Below are positions 1-7,425 of a stretch of DNA of 37,965 bases, one piece after another. Source of the stretch: JAZNQN01 sp045590195 (lineage in GTDB: Bacteria > Bacillota > Clostridia > UMGS1883 > UMGS1540); assembly GCA_045590195.1 (NCBI GenBank), contig JAZNQN010000061.1, positions 1 through 37,965 of the forward strand. The letters are read 5' to 3'. Under the pieces are notes generated by a model that was given only the letters and a program-made list of their open reading frames with translations, ran no database searches and was not told where the DNA came from. A program made the translations under genes and the position numbers. The stretch's first letter is position 1. Every line of letters begins with the position of its first letter.

Positions 1-203
1 TCTTGCGACTTCAGGGGACCCCGAAAAGTCCACCAGGCTTTTTGGGGAGAAGGAAAAGCAAGGTAGAAAGCGGATATTTTGCCATAGAGCAAAATGGAGC
101 GCGTGGACTTTGCTTTGACGCCATACGCCTTCGGGTACCCCAAAGCCAAGGCTTTGGCTCAGTTTGTCCGTTCTGAAATATTTTTTCCTATCCCCACAAG
201 CAA
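1..203 (+). other. Unassigned structured intergenic stretch at window edge
   Basis: No gene with a start and ribosome binding site is visible here. The stretch is rich in inverted repeats. A 9-bp pair (25-33 with 103-111) encloses a 7-bp hairpin (76-82 with 89-95, loop 83-88). There is also a near-palindrome at 140-157 and a GGGGACCCC palindrome at 14-22. A strong rightward terminator follows directly, so a small RNA or the 3' end of a transcript entering from the left is possible. I checked it against tmRNA, RNase P RNA and SRP RNA signatures and recognised none. The complementary strand has no stop codon from the edge to about 158, but shows no start either. Confidence 0.35.
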
Positions 204-244
204 GGGGCTGTAAAAAACCAAGTTTTTTACAGCCCCTTTTTTTT
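204..244 (+). terminator. Strong rho-independent terminator (rightward)
   Basis: A perfect 15-bp stem (204-218 with 222-236) with a 3-base loop is followed by eight T residues (237-244). The T tract lies on the plus strand, so it ends rightward transcription coming from 1-203. Its T tract overlaps the stop codon of the leftward GH88 gene. Confidence 0.85.
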
Positions 245-1430
245 ACCAGTATTTTTTAAAGTCAGGTTTTAAAAATCTTGCCAAAGCTTCAAGGTAGAAG
301 TAGTCGCCGTAAACTGCACACTCTTCAATACCCTGTCCCTGCGGAAGTGCGTGAGTAACCTGGTTTATAAGTCCGTCATATTCTCTGCCGATGTCGCCTG
401 TGCATTTGTCAATCAAAGCTTCAAGCATTCTTGCAGCCGCACCTTCGAAAATTGCTTTTTCTTCAGCATCGTCAGGTATAAGCTTGCTCATTTCGTCAAA
501 TCCGCAAACAGAAATCGCCGCACAGGATGAATCTCTTGCTTCGTCAGAAGGCTCTGTGAAAATATAATCCCAGTAAGGAATATAATCTTCAGGCAAACGG
601 TTTAAGAAATAGTATGCCACATCTTTGTGTACCTGACGAATTTTTTCGTCTTTTGTATAAGAATAAGCAATAGGGAAACCATAAATGCCCCAGCTGTGAC
701 CTCTGCCCCAGCAGCTTTCATCAGAAAAGCCCTGCAAAGTCAAGCCTCTTACAGGCTCAAGTGTTTCAGCGTTGAATTCATAATGGTGGAAAGAAGAACC
801 GTCGCCTCTTATAAGAAGCTGCTCGGTTGTAAGACTCTGCTGATGTGCCGCTTCAAAATATTCTTTTTTTCCAAATTCATTACCTGCCCAGAAAAGGAAT
901 GGTGCATTCATAAGCGAATCCATCATTGTTCTGTTTCCGCCTCTGTCAAACCAGCTGTAAGCACGGATAATAAATTTACCCTCTTTGCTGTAGCTGTGGT
1001 CGAAGTAAAACTCTGCAGTTCTTCTTGCAACTTCTTTTGCGGCCTCATCGCCTGTTAATTTATACTGTGCTACCATTGATGGTGTGTAAATAAATCCTAC
1101 GTCGTGGTCGTGAATACCAACTTCTTCGTCAATGTTCTTTTTGTATCTGTCAAAATGGCTTTCTGCAACTTTTCTAAACTTTTCGTCACCTGTAAGTTCA
1201 TATGCAAGCCAGAAACAACCTGTGTACATTCCGCTTTCCCAGTTAGTATTTTCCGAAAGCTCATATTCAAAATCTTTTGAACAAGTTCCGGGAAAACCTT
1301 CGCCGTTTTTCTCATATGTAGCCCAAAGCTTTTCACAAGCTTTTTCCGCAGCCTTCAAAAGTTTTTCTCTGTCAATTTTATAAGGTGCAAATCTTTCGGG
1401 ATTTGCAAGAGTTATTTTTTCAGAAACCAT
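243..1430 (-). CDS. Glycoside hydrolase family 88, unsaturated glucuronyl hydrolase-like
   Basis: This 395-aa protein has the all-alpha barrel character of GH88 enzymes. These release the unsaturated uronic acid (delta-4,5) that polysaccharide lyases leave at the non-reducing end of glycosaminoglycan or other uronate-containing oligosaccharides. The two expected acidic residues are visible: Asp110 in HDHDVGF and Asp171 in MMDSLMNAPFLFW, matching the catalytic pair known from Bacillus UGL. Length is typical (about 370-400 aa). No signal peptide is present, so it should act in the cytoplasm on imported oligosaccharides. The ATG has an AAGGAG site 8 bases upstream. It is a single-gene unit diverging from the T-box gene. 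The preferred substrate, and the choice between GH88 and the related GH105, cannot be settled from sequence alone, but GH88 fits better. Confidence 0.9.
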   Translation of the reverse strand: MVSEKITLANPERFAPYKIDREKLLKAAEKACEKLWATYEKNGEGFPGTCSKDFEYELSENTNWESGMYTGCFWLAYELTGDEKFRKVAESHFDRYKKNIDEEVGIHDHDVGFIYTPSMVAQYKLTGDEAAKEVARRTAEFYFDHSYSKEGKFIIRAYSWFDRGGNRTMMDSLMNAPFLFWAGNEFGKKEYFEAAHQQSLTTEQLLIRGDGSSFHHYEFNAETLEPVRGLTLQGFSDESCWGRGHSWGIYGFPIAYSYTKDEKIRQVHKDVAYYFLNRLPEDYIPYWDYIFTEPSDEARDSSCAAISVCGFDEMSKLIPDDAEEKAIFEGAAARMLEALIDKCTGDIGREYDGLINQVTHALPQGQGIEECAVYGDYFYLEALARFLKPDFKKYW

Positions 1431-1471
1431 AATAAAATCTCCTTTTTGCGCCTTGCGCTATTCTTTTCTAA

Positions 1472-1500
1472 AGTTTACCATATATTATTTTTAAATTCAA
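1472..1500 (-). promoter_or_regulatory. Putative sigma-A promoter for the GH88 gene
   Basis: Read leftward: TTGAAT (1500-1495), 17-base spacer, TAAACT (1477-1472) with a TG two bases before the -10. It lies about 40 bases before the GH88 start codon. No obvious operator palindrome was found beside it. Confidence 0.6.
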
Positions 1501-1579
1501 GCCTTGTATAATAATTTAAGCATTAAATAAATATATCTGTTAAAAATATAGCTTCTGTAAATGATTTTTTAAAAAAATC

Positions 1580-1613
1580 TTGACAAATTATTTTTTTCGT
1601 GCTAAGATATAAT
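1580..1613 (+). promoter_or_regulatory. Putative sigma-A promoter for the T-box transcript
   Basis: A perfect TTGACA -35 (1580-1585) is followed after 17 bases by TAAGAT (1603-1608). A perfect TATAAT overlaps it at 1608-1613, at a less favourable 22-base spacing. An AT-only inverted repeat (1563-1579) sits just upstream of the -35. Transcription would begin shortly before the T-box leader. Confidence 0.65.
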
Positions 1614-1633
1614 AAATAAATATTGAAATGTGA

Positions 1634-1885
1634 TGAAGGAGAAAAAGCATTGCAGTAAGCATTTGAGAGAGCTGTTGGTTGCTGAAAAACAGTATGCCCT
1701 GCCTTGCAAGCTCACTCCGGAGCAGTCAACCGAAAGCATTTTGCAAGTAGGCTTGAACGGGTTTCTCACCGTATAATACGAGATGGCATTGTCAGATGCT
1801 TAAAGCGGGTATATTTTATACCAATAAGAGTGGTACCGCGGAAGTTTCAGCTTTCGTCTCTTGCGAGACGGGAGCTTTTTGTTTT
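1634..1885 (+). promoter_or_regulatory. T-box riboswitch (tRNA-sensing leader)
   Basis: The leader has the landmarks of a T-box element. They are GATGAAGGAG at the 5' base of stem I, AGTA (1653-1656), AGAGAG (1666-1671), a distal hairpin CTGTT...AACAG (1672-1692), CTCCGGAG (1715-1722), AGTAG (1746-1750), the T-box sequence with core GTGGTACCGCGG (about 1826-1841), and a terminator. T-box leaders bind a specific tRNA and let transcription continue when that tRNA is uncharged. I could not fix the specifier codon by hand; the candidate loop follows CCGAAAG near 1730-1740 (AGC or GCA are possible readings). The only gene directly downstream is the TIM-barrel/adenylating-enzyme fusion, which is not a usual T-box target. 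Confidence 0.9.
1849..1885 (+). terminator. T-box regulated terminator
   Basis: A 12-bp stem (1849-1860 with 1865-1876, two G-U pairs) with a TTGC loop is followed by TTTTGTTTT. It directly follows the T-box sequence, with which the alternative antiterminator would form. Confidence 0.88.
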
Positions 1886-1927
1886 CTGACATAATTTGTA
1901 TTGCCCTATGGCAGAAAGGAAATTACT

Positions 1928-4450
1928 ATGAAAATATCTTTTTCAACACTTGCCTGCCCCAACTATTCCTGGCAGGACACATTGTCAATGGCTAAAGACC
2001 TTGGGTTTGACGGAATTGAAGTAAGAGAAATAGGCACAAACCACAAATCCTCGCCTTTTTCTCCCGATAAAATTTCTTCAACCGCACTTGAAATTTCAAA
2101 ACTTAACATTGAAATCCCATGCCTTTCAACAGGCTGCTGCCTTAAATTTGCCGATAAAAGCGAAGAAAACTATAAAGAAATTAAAACTTATATCGATGTT
2201 GCCTCGTCAATTGGTACAAAATACATTCGTATTCTTGCGGATTTAGAGCCTGCTCCGTCAGGCGAGGTTGACGATAATCTCGTAAGCGAAGAAATTAAAA
2301 AGCTTGCACCTTATGCCGAGGAAAAAGGCGTTACACTGCTTATTGAAACCAATGGCGTTTATTCCGATACCAAAAGGCTCAATACCCTTTTAAATCTTGT
2401 TGAAAGCGATGCCTTTGCCGCCCTTTGGGACACTCATCACACAGTAAGATACGGAAACGAAACACCCGAGGAAACTCTTCAGAACCTTGGCGCTTATATA
2501 AAACACGTTCACGTTAAAGATTCGAAAGAAGAAAACGGCAAAATTACCTATTGCCTTATGGGCGAAGGCGATATGCCCTTTAGCGAAATTTTCGATGCAC
2601 TTCGCTGCATTAACTACGAGGGCTTTATCTCCCTTGAATGGGTTAAAAGATGGGCACCCGAGCTTTGTGATGCAGGCATTATTTTTCCACAGTTTATCGA
2701 CTTTATGGGCCAGTACACAGGAAAAAGCTCACTTCGCGGAAAGCTTTACGATAATGCTACCTGCACAGGTAAATTCCTCTGGCCAAAAGAGCATATTATT
2801 GATTTAACCTTCCCACAGATTCTCGACCGTGTTTGTGAAGAATTCCCTGATCAGTATGCTTTCAGATACACAACCCTTGACTATACAAGAACCTATAAAG
2901 AATTCCGCGACGATGTTGATACCTTTGCCCGTTCCCTTATTTCAATGGGCGTTAAAAGGGGCGACCATGTTGCAATCTGGGCAACAAACGTTCCTGCATG
3001 GTATATAACCTTCTGGGCAACTGTAAAAATCGGCGCAGTTTTGGTAACTGTTAACACAGCTTATAAAGTTTACGAGGCAGAATACCTTTTAAAACAGTCT
3101 GATACTCATACACTCGTTATGGTTGACGGCTATAAAGATTCCGACTATGTTCAGATTATGAATGAGCTTTGCCCCGAACTTTCAGAGCACGACCCTTCAA
3201 CTCCGCTTTACTCAAAAAGATTGCCATTTTTGAGAAATGTTATAACAGTTGAGTCGAAACAGCCGGGCTGCTATACATTTGATGAAGCTATGGCACTTTC
3301 CGAAAAAGTTCCTGTTGAAGAGGTTTATAAAAGAGCCGCAAGCATTGATAAACACGATGTTTGCAATATGCAGTATACATCAGGTACAACAGGCTTTCCT
3401 AAAGGCGTTATGCTCACTCACTATAACGTTGTAAATAACGGTAAAGCCATTGGCGACTGTATGGATTTGTCAACAGCCGACCGTATGATGATTCAGGTGC
3501 CAATGTTCCATTGCTTCGGTATGGTGCTTGCTATGACCGCATCCATGACTCACGCCGTTACAATGTCGCCAATTCCTGCATTTTCGCCTCGCCGTGGTCT
3601 TGATTGTATCAACAAAGAAAAAATAACCTGCTTCCATGGTGTTCCAACAATGTTTATTGCAATGCTTGGCCATGAAGATTTTGATAAAACCGATTTTTCA
3701 CATATGAGAACAGGTATTATGGCAGGCTCTCCCTGCCCTATTCAGACAATGCGCGAAGTTATTGAAAAAATGCATATGCCTGAAATTTGTATTACTTATG
3801 GCCAGACAGAGGCCTCTCCTGCAACAACAATGAGTAAAACAACCGATTCTATTGAAACCCGCGTAAATACTGTTGGTGGCCCTATTTTTGGTGTTGAATG
3901 TAAAATTGTTGACCCTGAAACAGGCGAAGAGCTTCCCGATAATGTTGATGGCGAATTTGTTGCACGTGGCTACAATATTATGAAAGGCTACTATAAAATG
4001 CCTGCCGCAACTGCAGCCGCTATTGACAGCGAGGGCTGGCTCCACTCGGGCGACCTTGCAAGAAGAACCCCTGAGGGTTACTTCAAAATTACAGGCCGTA
4101 TCAAAGATATGATTATCCGTGGCGGCGAAAACCTTTATCCAAAAGAAATTGAAGACTTTATTTATACTCATCCCGACGTAAAAGATGTTCAGGTTATCGG
4201 CGTTCCCGATAAGCAGTACGGCGAAGAGGCTATGGCTTGCGTTATTCCTAAAGAAGACAGTGGCCTTACCGAAGAAAAGCTTCGCGAATTTATTGTTGCC
4301 AACATTGCAAAACACAAAGTTCCTAAATATATTGCATTTGTTGACAGCTTCCCAATGAACGCCGCAGGCAAAATTTTAAAATACAAAATGCGTGAATGGG
4401 CAGTTGAATACTTAAATCTTCAGGCTGACAGTAAAATAGAAACTGCATAA
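1928..4450 (+). CDS. Fusion: sugar-isomerase-like TIM barrel + acyl-CoA synthetase-type AMP-binding enzyme
   Basis: This is an 840-aa two-part protein. Residues 1 to about 265 form a xylose-isomerase-like TIM barrel (AP endonuclease 2 superfamily). The metal-ligand positions are kept: Glu140 (LIETNG), Asp168 (WDTHHT), His195 (HVHVKD) and Glu237 (SLEW). Residues from about 290 to 835 form an ANL-superfamily adenylating enzyme. It has the ATP loop YTSGTTGFPKG (483-493), YGQTEA (624-629), the hinge region GRIKDMIIRGGENLYP (723-738), and the C-terminal catalytic Lys815 in AAGK. This half most resembles medium- or long-chain fatty acyl-CoA ligases. The ATG at 1928 is chosen because AAAGGA lies 8 bases upstream; a TTG further up at 1901 has no such site. 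No stop or frameshift separates the halves. The substrates and the reason for joining them are unknown to me. It is expressed through the T-box leader. Confidence 0.9.
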   Translation: MKISFSTLACPNYSWQDTLSMAKDLGFDGIEVREIGTNHKSSPFSPDKISSTALEISKLNIEIPCLSTGCCLKFADKSEENYKEIKTYIDVASSIGTKYIRILADLEPAPSGEVDDNLVSEEIKKLAPYAEEKGVTLLIETNGVYSDTKRLNTLLNLVESDAFAALWDTHHTVRYGNETPEETLQNLGAYIKHVHVKDSKEENGKITYCLMGEGDMPFSEIFDALRCINYEGFISLEWVKRWAPELCDAGIIFPQFIDFMGQYTGKSSLRGKLYDNATCTGKFLWPKEHIIDLTFPQILDRVCEEFPDQYAFRYTTLDYTRTYKEFRDDVDTFARSLISMGVKRGDHVAIWATNVPAWYITFWATVKIGAVLVTVNTAYKVYEAEYLLKQSDTHTLVMVDGYKDSDYVQIMNELCPELSEHDPSTPLYSKRLPFLRNVITVESKQPGCYTFDEAMALSEKVPVEEVYKRAASIDKHDVCNMQYTSGTTGFPKGVMLTHYNVVNNGKAIGDCMDLSTADRMMIQVPMFHCFGMVLAMTASMTHAVTMSPIPAFSPRRGLDCINKEKITCFHGVPTMFIAMLGHEDFDKTDFSHMRTGIMAGSPCPIQTMREVIEKMHMPEICITYGQTEASPATTMSKTTDSIETRVNTVGGPIFGVECKIVDPETGEELPDNVDGEFVARGYNIMKGYYKMPAATAAAIDSEGWLHSGDLARRTPEGYFKITGRIKDMIIRGGENLYPKEIEDFIYTHPDVKDVQVIGVPDKQYGEEAMACVIPKEDSGLTEEKLREFIVANIAKHKVPKYIAFVDSFPMNAAGKILKYKMREWAVEYLNLQADSKIETA

Positions 4451-4459
4451 ATATTTTTC

Positions 4460-4523
4460 CCCTCCCTGCTTTCGACAGTATTTTTGTATCCCCAGTGATA
4501 TAATGTACCAAAAACAGGGAGGG
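4460..4523 (+). repeat. Inverted repeat enclosing the spoIIE promoter and covering its RBS
   Basis: CCCTCCCTG (4460-4468) is perfectly complementary to CAGGGAGGG (4515-4523). The second arm is the spoIIE ribosome binding site. The promoter (-10 at 4499-4504) lies between the arms, so only transcripts reading in from upstream carry both. Confidence 0.7.
4471..4504 (+). promoter_or_regulatory. Putative Spo0A-activated sigma-A promoter of spoIIE
   Basis: TTCGACA at 4471-4477 is, on the other strand, a perfect TGTCGAA 0A box. A perfect TATAAT -10 is at 4499-4504. The 0A box occupies the -35 position with a 21-base gap, the extended spacing known for Spo0A-activated promoters of Bacillus spoIIE and spoIIG. 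The expected start point is near 4511, giving a leader of only about 20 bases. Confidence 0.72.
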
Positions 4524-4530
4524 ATTTTGT

Positions 4531-6783
4531 TTGGAACTTCAAATAAGCGGCCAGCAAAGGCGGCAAAATATAATCAAAAAAATAATATATAATTTACAAA
4601 AGATAAGCGCCAAAAAAATTATTTATTCGGCACTTATCTTTTTTGTTTCACTTGCAAAGTTGCCTTTTGGTACATTGCCTTTGGGTGCTGCAGTTTTTGC
4701 GGCAGAATTTTCTAATTCTTCTCCGCTTCTTGTGGGAATTTTGGTACTGGCGGCAGGCTTTGCGGGCAATTTTTCTGCTTTCGAGCTTATAAAGGCGGCA
4801 CTGTCAATTTTAATTTTTTCTGCCACCAGTGCAAAGTTTGGCTTTAAAAGCCCGCTTGCAAAAAGCATTACTCTTGGCATCTCAACTCTTTTTTGTTCAC
4901 TTGTGCCAAAGCTTTTCGGGGTTTTGTATCTTTATGATACAGTTTTAATTTTTGCAGAAAGCTTTCTTTTTTTCCTTTTAGCATTTGCTTTTCAGAAAGC
5001 AAAAAGCGAATTTACGCTTGGAATTAAAACATTTGAGGGCATTGTCTCGGCGGCAGTTATGGTAGCAGCAGCAATAATGGGAACTGCGTCAATTTCATTT
5101 GAAATTGTAAATTTGGGAATTGTCATTTCCTCAATTTTTCTTCTTGTATTTTCTTATGAAAATGGTGCTCAGGCATCTTCCATTGCAGGCATAATAGTAG
5201 GCCTTGCCCTTGGAATTTCCATTGGAAACACGCCTCATTTTATTATGCTTTTTGCCCTTTCTGCCCTTTTTGCAGGGGCTATTTCGCCATTTGGAAAACC
5301 TGCAAGTGCAGCAGCTTATGTTCTTTCTGCAAGCCTTGCAACCCTTTACTGGCCATATTCTCTTCAGGGCTTTGTAAATTTAACCCTGTTTTCCTTCAGC
5401 GCGGTAATTTTTATGCTGCTGCCACAGAAAATTACATCTCCTTTTTCTGTTTTTAAAGCCGACACCAGAAAAACTGCCGCGCATTTTAAGGAATATGTTG
5501 CAAATGAACTGGTTGAAAGCGCTATGATAGTAAACGATATTTCAAAAACCTTTAAATCTCTATCTAAAAACAGCCAAAGCAATGCTTCGGCATCATTTTT
5601 TGAAAGAGCAACAGGCCGCCTTTGCAGCGAATGTTCTCTTAGAAACCATTGCTGGAAAAACGAATTTCACCGAACATATTCCGCATTTTTTGTTTTAGTA
5701 GAGATTTGTGATAAAAAAGGCAGTATATCTTATTGCGATATTCCTGCCGAGCTTTGTGAAAAATGCGTTAAAGCCGGCAATATTTCAAATGTTTTTAACT
5801 CAATGCAAGATGTTTATAAGGTGGACAAGCTTTGGGAAGGCCGCCTTCAGGAAAGCCGCGAAATGGTTGCCCGTCAGCTTTCATCAATTTCATCGGCCAT
5901 TATTAAAAAAGCTGATGCTGCCATGGAAAATGCATATTTTCTGCCCGGTGCCGCTGCAGCTTTGGCTCAAAGCTTTAAAAAGCAGAATATTGAATTTGAA
6001 AAAATATATGTTTTCTCCCGCCGAAAAAAAGAAATAATTGTTGATATTACTTTTCCCGGCGAAACAGACATAAAAAATATATCCTCCATATGCCAAAACA
6101 CCTTAAAGGGCGATTATTATCCCATATCACGCAGTGAAAATTTTGTGCGTCTTGCGCTTTTTCCGCCGCATAATTTTGCATCTGCCATAGCCCGGAAAAG
6201 TAAAAAACAATCTGTAATAAATGGTGACAGTGCCCTTTATTCCTATTTGCCCAATCAGCAGTATTTAATGCTTTTAAGCGACGGAATGGGCTGTGGCGAA
6301 GTTGCCGCATTTCATAGCCGCAACACTGTAAATTTAGCAGAAAAACTGCTTCAGGGCGGTACATCAGCGGAAGATACTGCAGAAATTATAAACAGTACTC
6401 TTATTTTAAAATCAACCGAGGTTTCCTTTGCAAGCCTGGATATGGCAATAGTTGATTTTAAAACTTCCTGTGCAAAATTTTATAAAATGGGTGCCGCACC
6501 ATCGTTTATCAAAAACGGAAAAACAGTTAAAACAATTTATGCCACAACTCTTCCCGCAGGCAGCTTTCCAAAAAGCGATATAAGCTTTGTAAGCCATAAT
6601 CTTTCAAAAGGCGATATGATAATTATGGTTTCCGACGGGGTTGCCAACGGCGAAAACACAGAGGAAATCGAAAAAATAATAGGCGAATTTTCAGGTACAG
6701 CCGAAGAAATGGCAAATATGCTTCTTTCCTATGCTGAAAATGCCGACGACGATGTAACCGTTATGGCAACCTGTATAAATTAA
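4531..6783 (+). CDS. spoIIE: Stage II sporulation protein E, PP2C-type serine phosphatase
   Basis: This 750-aa membrane phosphatase would dephosphorylate the anti-anti-sigma factor SpoIIAA and so release sigma-F in the forespore. Residues about 28-298 hold roughly ten hydrophobic segments. A cysteine-rich linker follows (Cys365, 368, 374, then 402, 409, 412), a feature of clostridial SpoIIE. The C-terminal PP2C domain has LLSDGMGCGE with Asp584, VSDGVANGE with Asp702, and DDDVTVM at 739-745, supplying the metal-binding aspartates. It is slightly shorter than the Bacillus protein (827 aa). The start is TTG at 4531, preceded by GGGAGGG. The neighbourhood is partly that of Bacillus, where spoIIE lies near mazG/yabN and yabM, but divIC, yabP and yabQ are absent here. 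Confidence 0.95.
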   Translation: MELQISGQQRRQNIIKKIIYNLQKISAKKIIYSALIFFVSLAKLPFGTLPLGAAVFAAEFSNSSPLLVGILVLAAGFAGNFSAFELIKAALSILIFSATSAKFGFKSPLAKSITLGISTLFCSLVPKLFGVLYLYDTVLIFAESFLFFLLAFAFQKAKSEFTLGIKTFEGIVSAAVMVAAAIMGTASISFEIVNLGIVISSIFLLVFSYENGAQASSIAGIIVGLALGISIGNTPHFIMLFALSALFAGAISPFGKPASAAAYVLSASLATLYWPYSLQGFVNLTLFSFSAVIFMLLPQKITSPFSVFKADTRKTAAHFKEYVANELVESAMIVNDISKTFKSLSKNSQSNASASFFERATGRLCSECSLRNHCWKNEFHRTYSAFFVLVEICDKKGSISYCDIPAELCEKCVKAGNISNVFNSMQDVYKVDKLWEGRLQESREMVARQLSSISSAIIKKADAAMENAYFLPGAAAALAQSFKKQNIEFEKIYVFSRRKKEIIVDITFPGETDIKNISSICQNTLKGDYYPISRSENFVRLALFPPHNFASAIARKSKKQSVINGDSALYSYLPNQQYLMLLSDGMGCGEVAAFHSRNTVNLAEKLLQGGTSAEDTAEIINSTLILKSTEVSFASLDMAIVDFKTSCAKFYKMGAAPSFIKNGKTVKTIYATTLPAGSFPKSDISFVSHNLSKGDMIIMVSDGVANGENTEEIEKIIGEFSGTAEEMANMLLSYAENADDDVTVMATCIN

Positions 6784-6867
6784 CAAAAAATGTATATAAT
6801 ACCTTTTAAAGGCACCAAAAAAGCCCGCAAAAGTGCCATATATCAGGGCGGGCAGAAAGATATAGCA

Positions 6868-7110
6868 ATGAATAAAAAAGTAAAAAAATTTTTCAAACGA
6901 GGCAGGCCTCAGCCTCGCTCAAATTTCGGCGTTGACATTTGCAATGTTAATATTGTTTCGGAGGCAGAAAAAATAATTGAAGAATATGTAAACAAAATGG
7001 GCTATCGTATGCCAAAGCAGAAAAGCAGCAAGAAAATTATACTGGCCGTAATTTCTTCTCTGGCGGCAGTAGCTGTTGCCTATACAATCTGGAGAGTGTT
7101 TTTAGTTTGA
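6868..7110 (+). CDS. Small hypothetical membrane protein, C-terminal anchor
   Basis: This 80-aa protein is not recognised. It starts with a very basic stretch (Lys/Arg-rich, residues 2-17), continues with a short polar helix, and ends in one hydrophobic segment (about 60-79) with almost nothing after it. It thus looks like a tail-anchored or single-pass protein. I prefer the ATG at 6868, which has a modest AGAAAGA site; an in-frame ATG at 6790 has no ribosome binding site. It lies 84 bases after spoIIE, with no clear terminator between, so co-expression at sporulation is possible. Codon use resembles its neighbours. Confidence 0.6.
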   Translation: MNKKVKKFFKRGRPQPRSNFGVDICNVNIVSEAEKIIEEYVNKMGYRMPKQKSSKKIILAVISSLAAVAVAYTIWRVFLV

Positions 7111-7135
7111 CAAAGCAGCGGCTTTGTAGTAAAAT
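7107..7135 (+). promoter_or_regulatory. Near-consensus sigma-A promoter of veg
   Basis: TTGACA (7107-7112), 17-base spacer, TAAAAT (7130-7135). The -35 overlaps the stop codon of the preceding small gene. In Bacillus subtilis veg also has a strong vegetative promoter. Confidence 0.8.
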
Positions 7136-7168
7136 TAAGTCGATGTATTCGGCAGAAAGCAGGTTAAT

Positions 7169-7414
7169 ATGATATCGGCAAAAAGTTTTGATAAGCTTCG
7201 CAAAAAGCTTGATACTATTGAGGGCAGGCCTATTGTTGTAACAATGCGCCGCGGCCATAAGAGAGCTCAGGTAAAACGAGCTACTCTGGTAAAAACTTAT
7301 CCGGGTGTTTTCACTCTTCGGCTTTATCCTCAAAACGGCGAAGAGAGCACTCTTTTGTCTTTTAATTATGCCGACATACTTACAAAAGCAGTGGAGATTT
7401 CTCTCTGCTCATAA
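7169..7414 (+). CDS. veg: Veg family protein
   Basis: This 81-aa protein matches the Veg (DUF1021) family in length and in its conserved pattern. It has a basic beta-strand core (GRPIVVTMRRGHKRAQVKRA), then TYPGVFTLRL, and a closing SFNYADILTKAVEI that corresponds to the SYSYADILTETVEL end of the Bacillus protein. Veg has been linked to biofilm control and spore outgrowth in Bacillus; its biochemical role is unsettled. It has a private strong promoter and is followed after 11 bases by the pseudouridine synthase gene. Confidence 0.88.
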   Translation: MISAKSFDKLRKKLDTIEGRPIVVTMRRGHKRAQVKRATLVKTYPGVFTLRLYPQNGEESTLLSFNYADILTKAVEISLCS

Positions 7415-7425
7415 GGAGCGATTTT

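Noticed and set aside
1..158. Minus-strand frame open to the window edge
   Set aside because: It has no start codon with a binding site, and the region is dominated by inverted repeats; it more likely is non-coding.
627..1058. Plus-strand open frame of 143 codons opposite the GH88 gene
   Set aside because: It is antisense to a well-supported enzyme, has no ribosome binding site and no recognisable motif.
1901..1927. TTG at 1901 as start of the fusion gene
   Set aside because: It has no Shine-Dalgarno site, whereas the ATG at 1928 is well placed behind AAAGGA and begins the conserved barrel.
3698..4315. Minus-strand open frame of 205 codons opposite the AMP-binding domain
   Set aside because: It mirrors the coding constraints of the gene on the plus strand and shows no protein family pattern.
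6790..6867. Extended start for the small membrane protein and a TATAAT near 6794
   Set aside because: There is no ribosome binding site before 6790 and no -35 at the right distance from the TATAAT.
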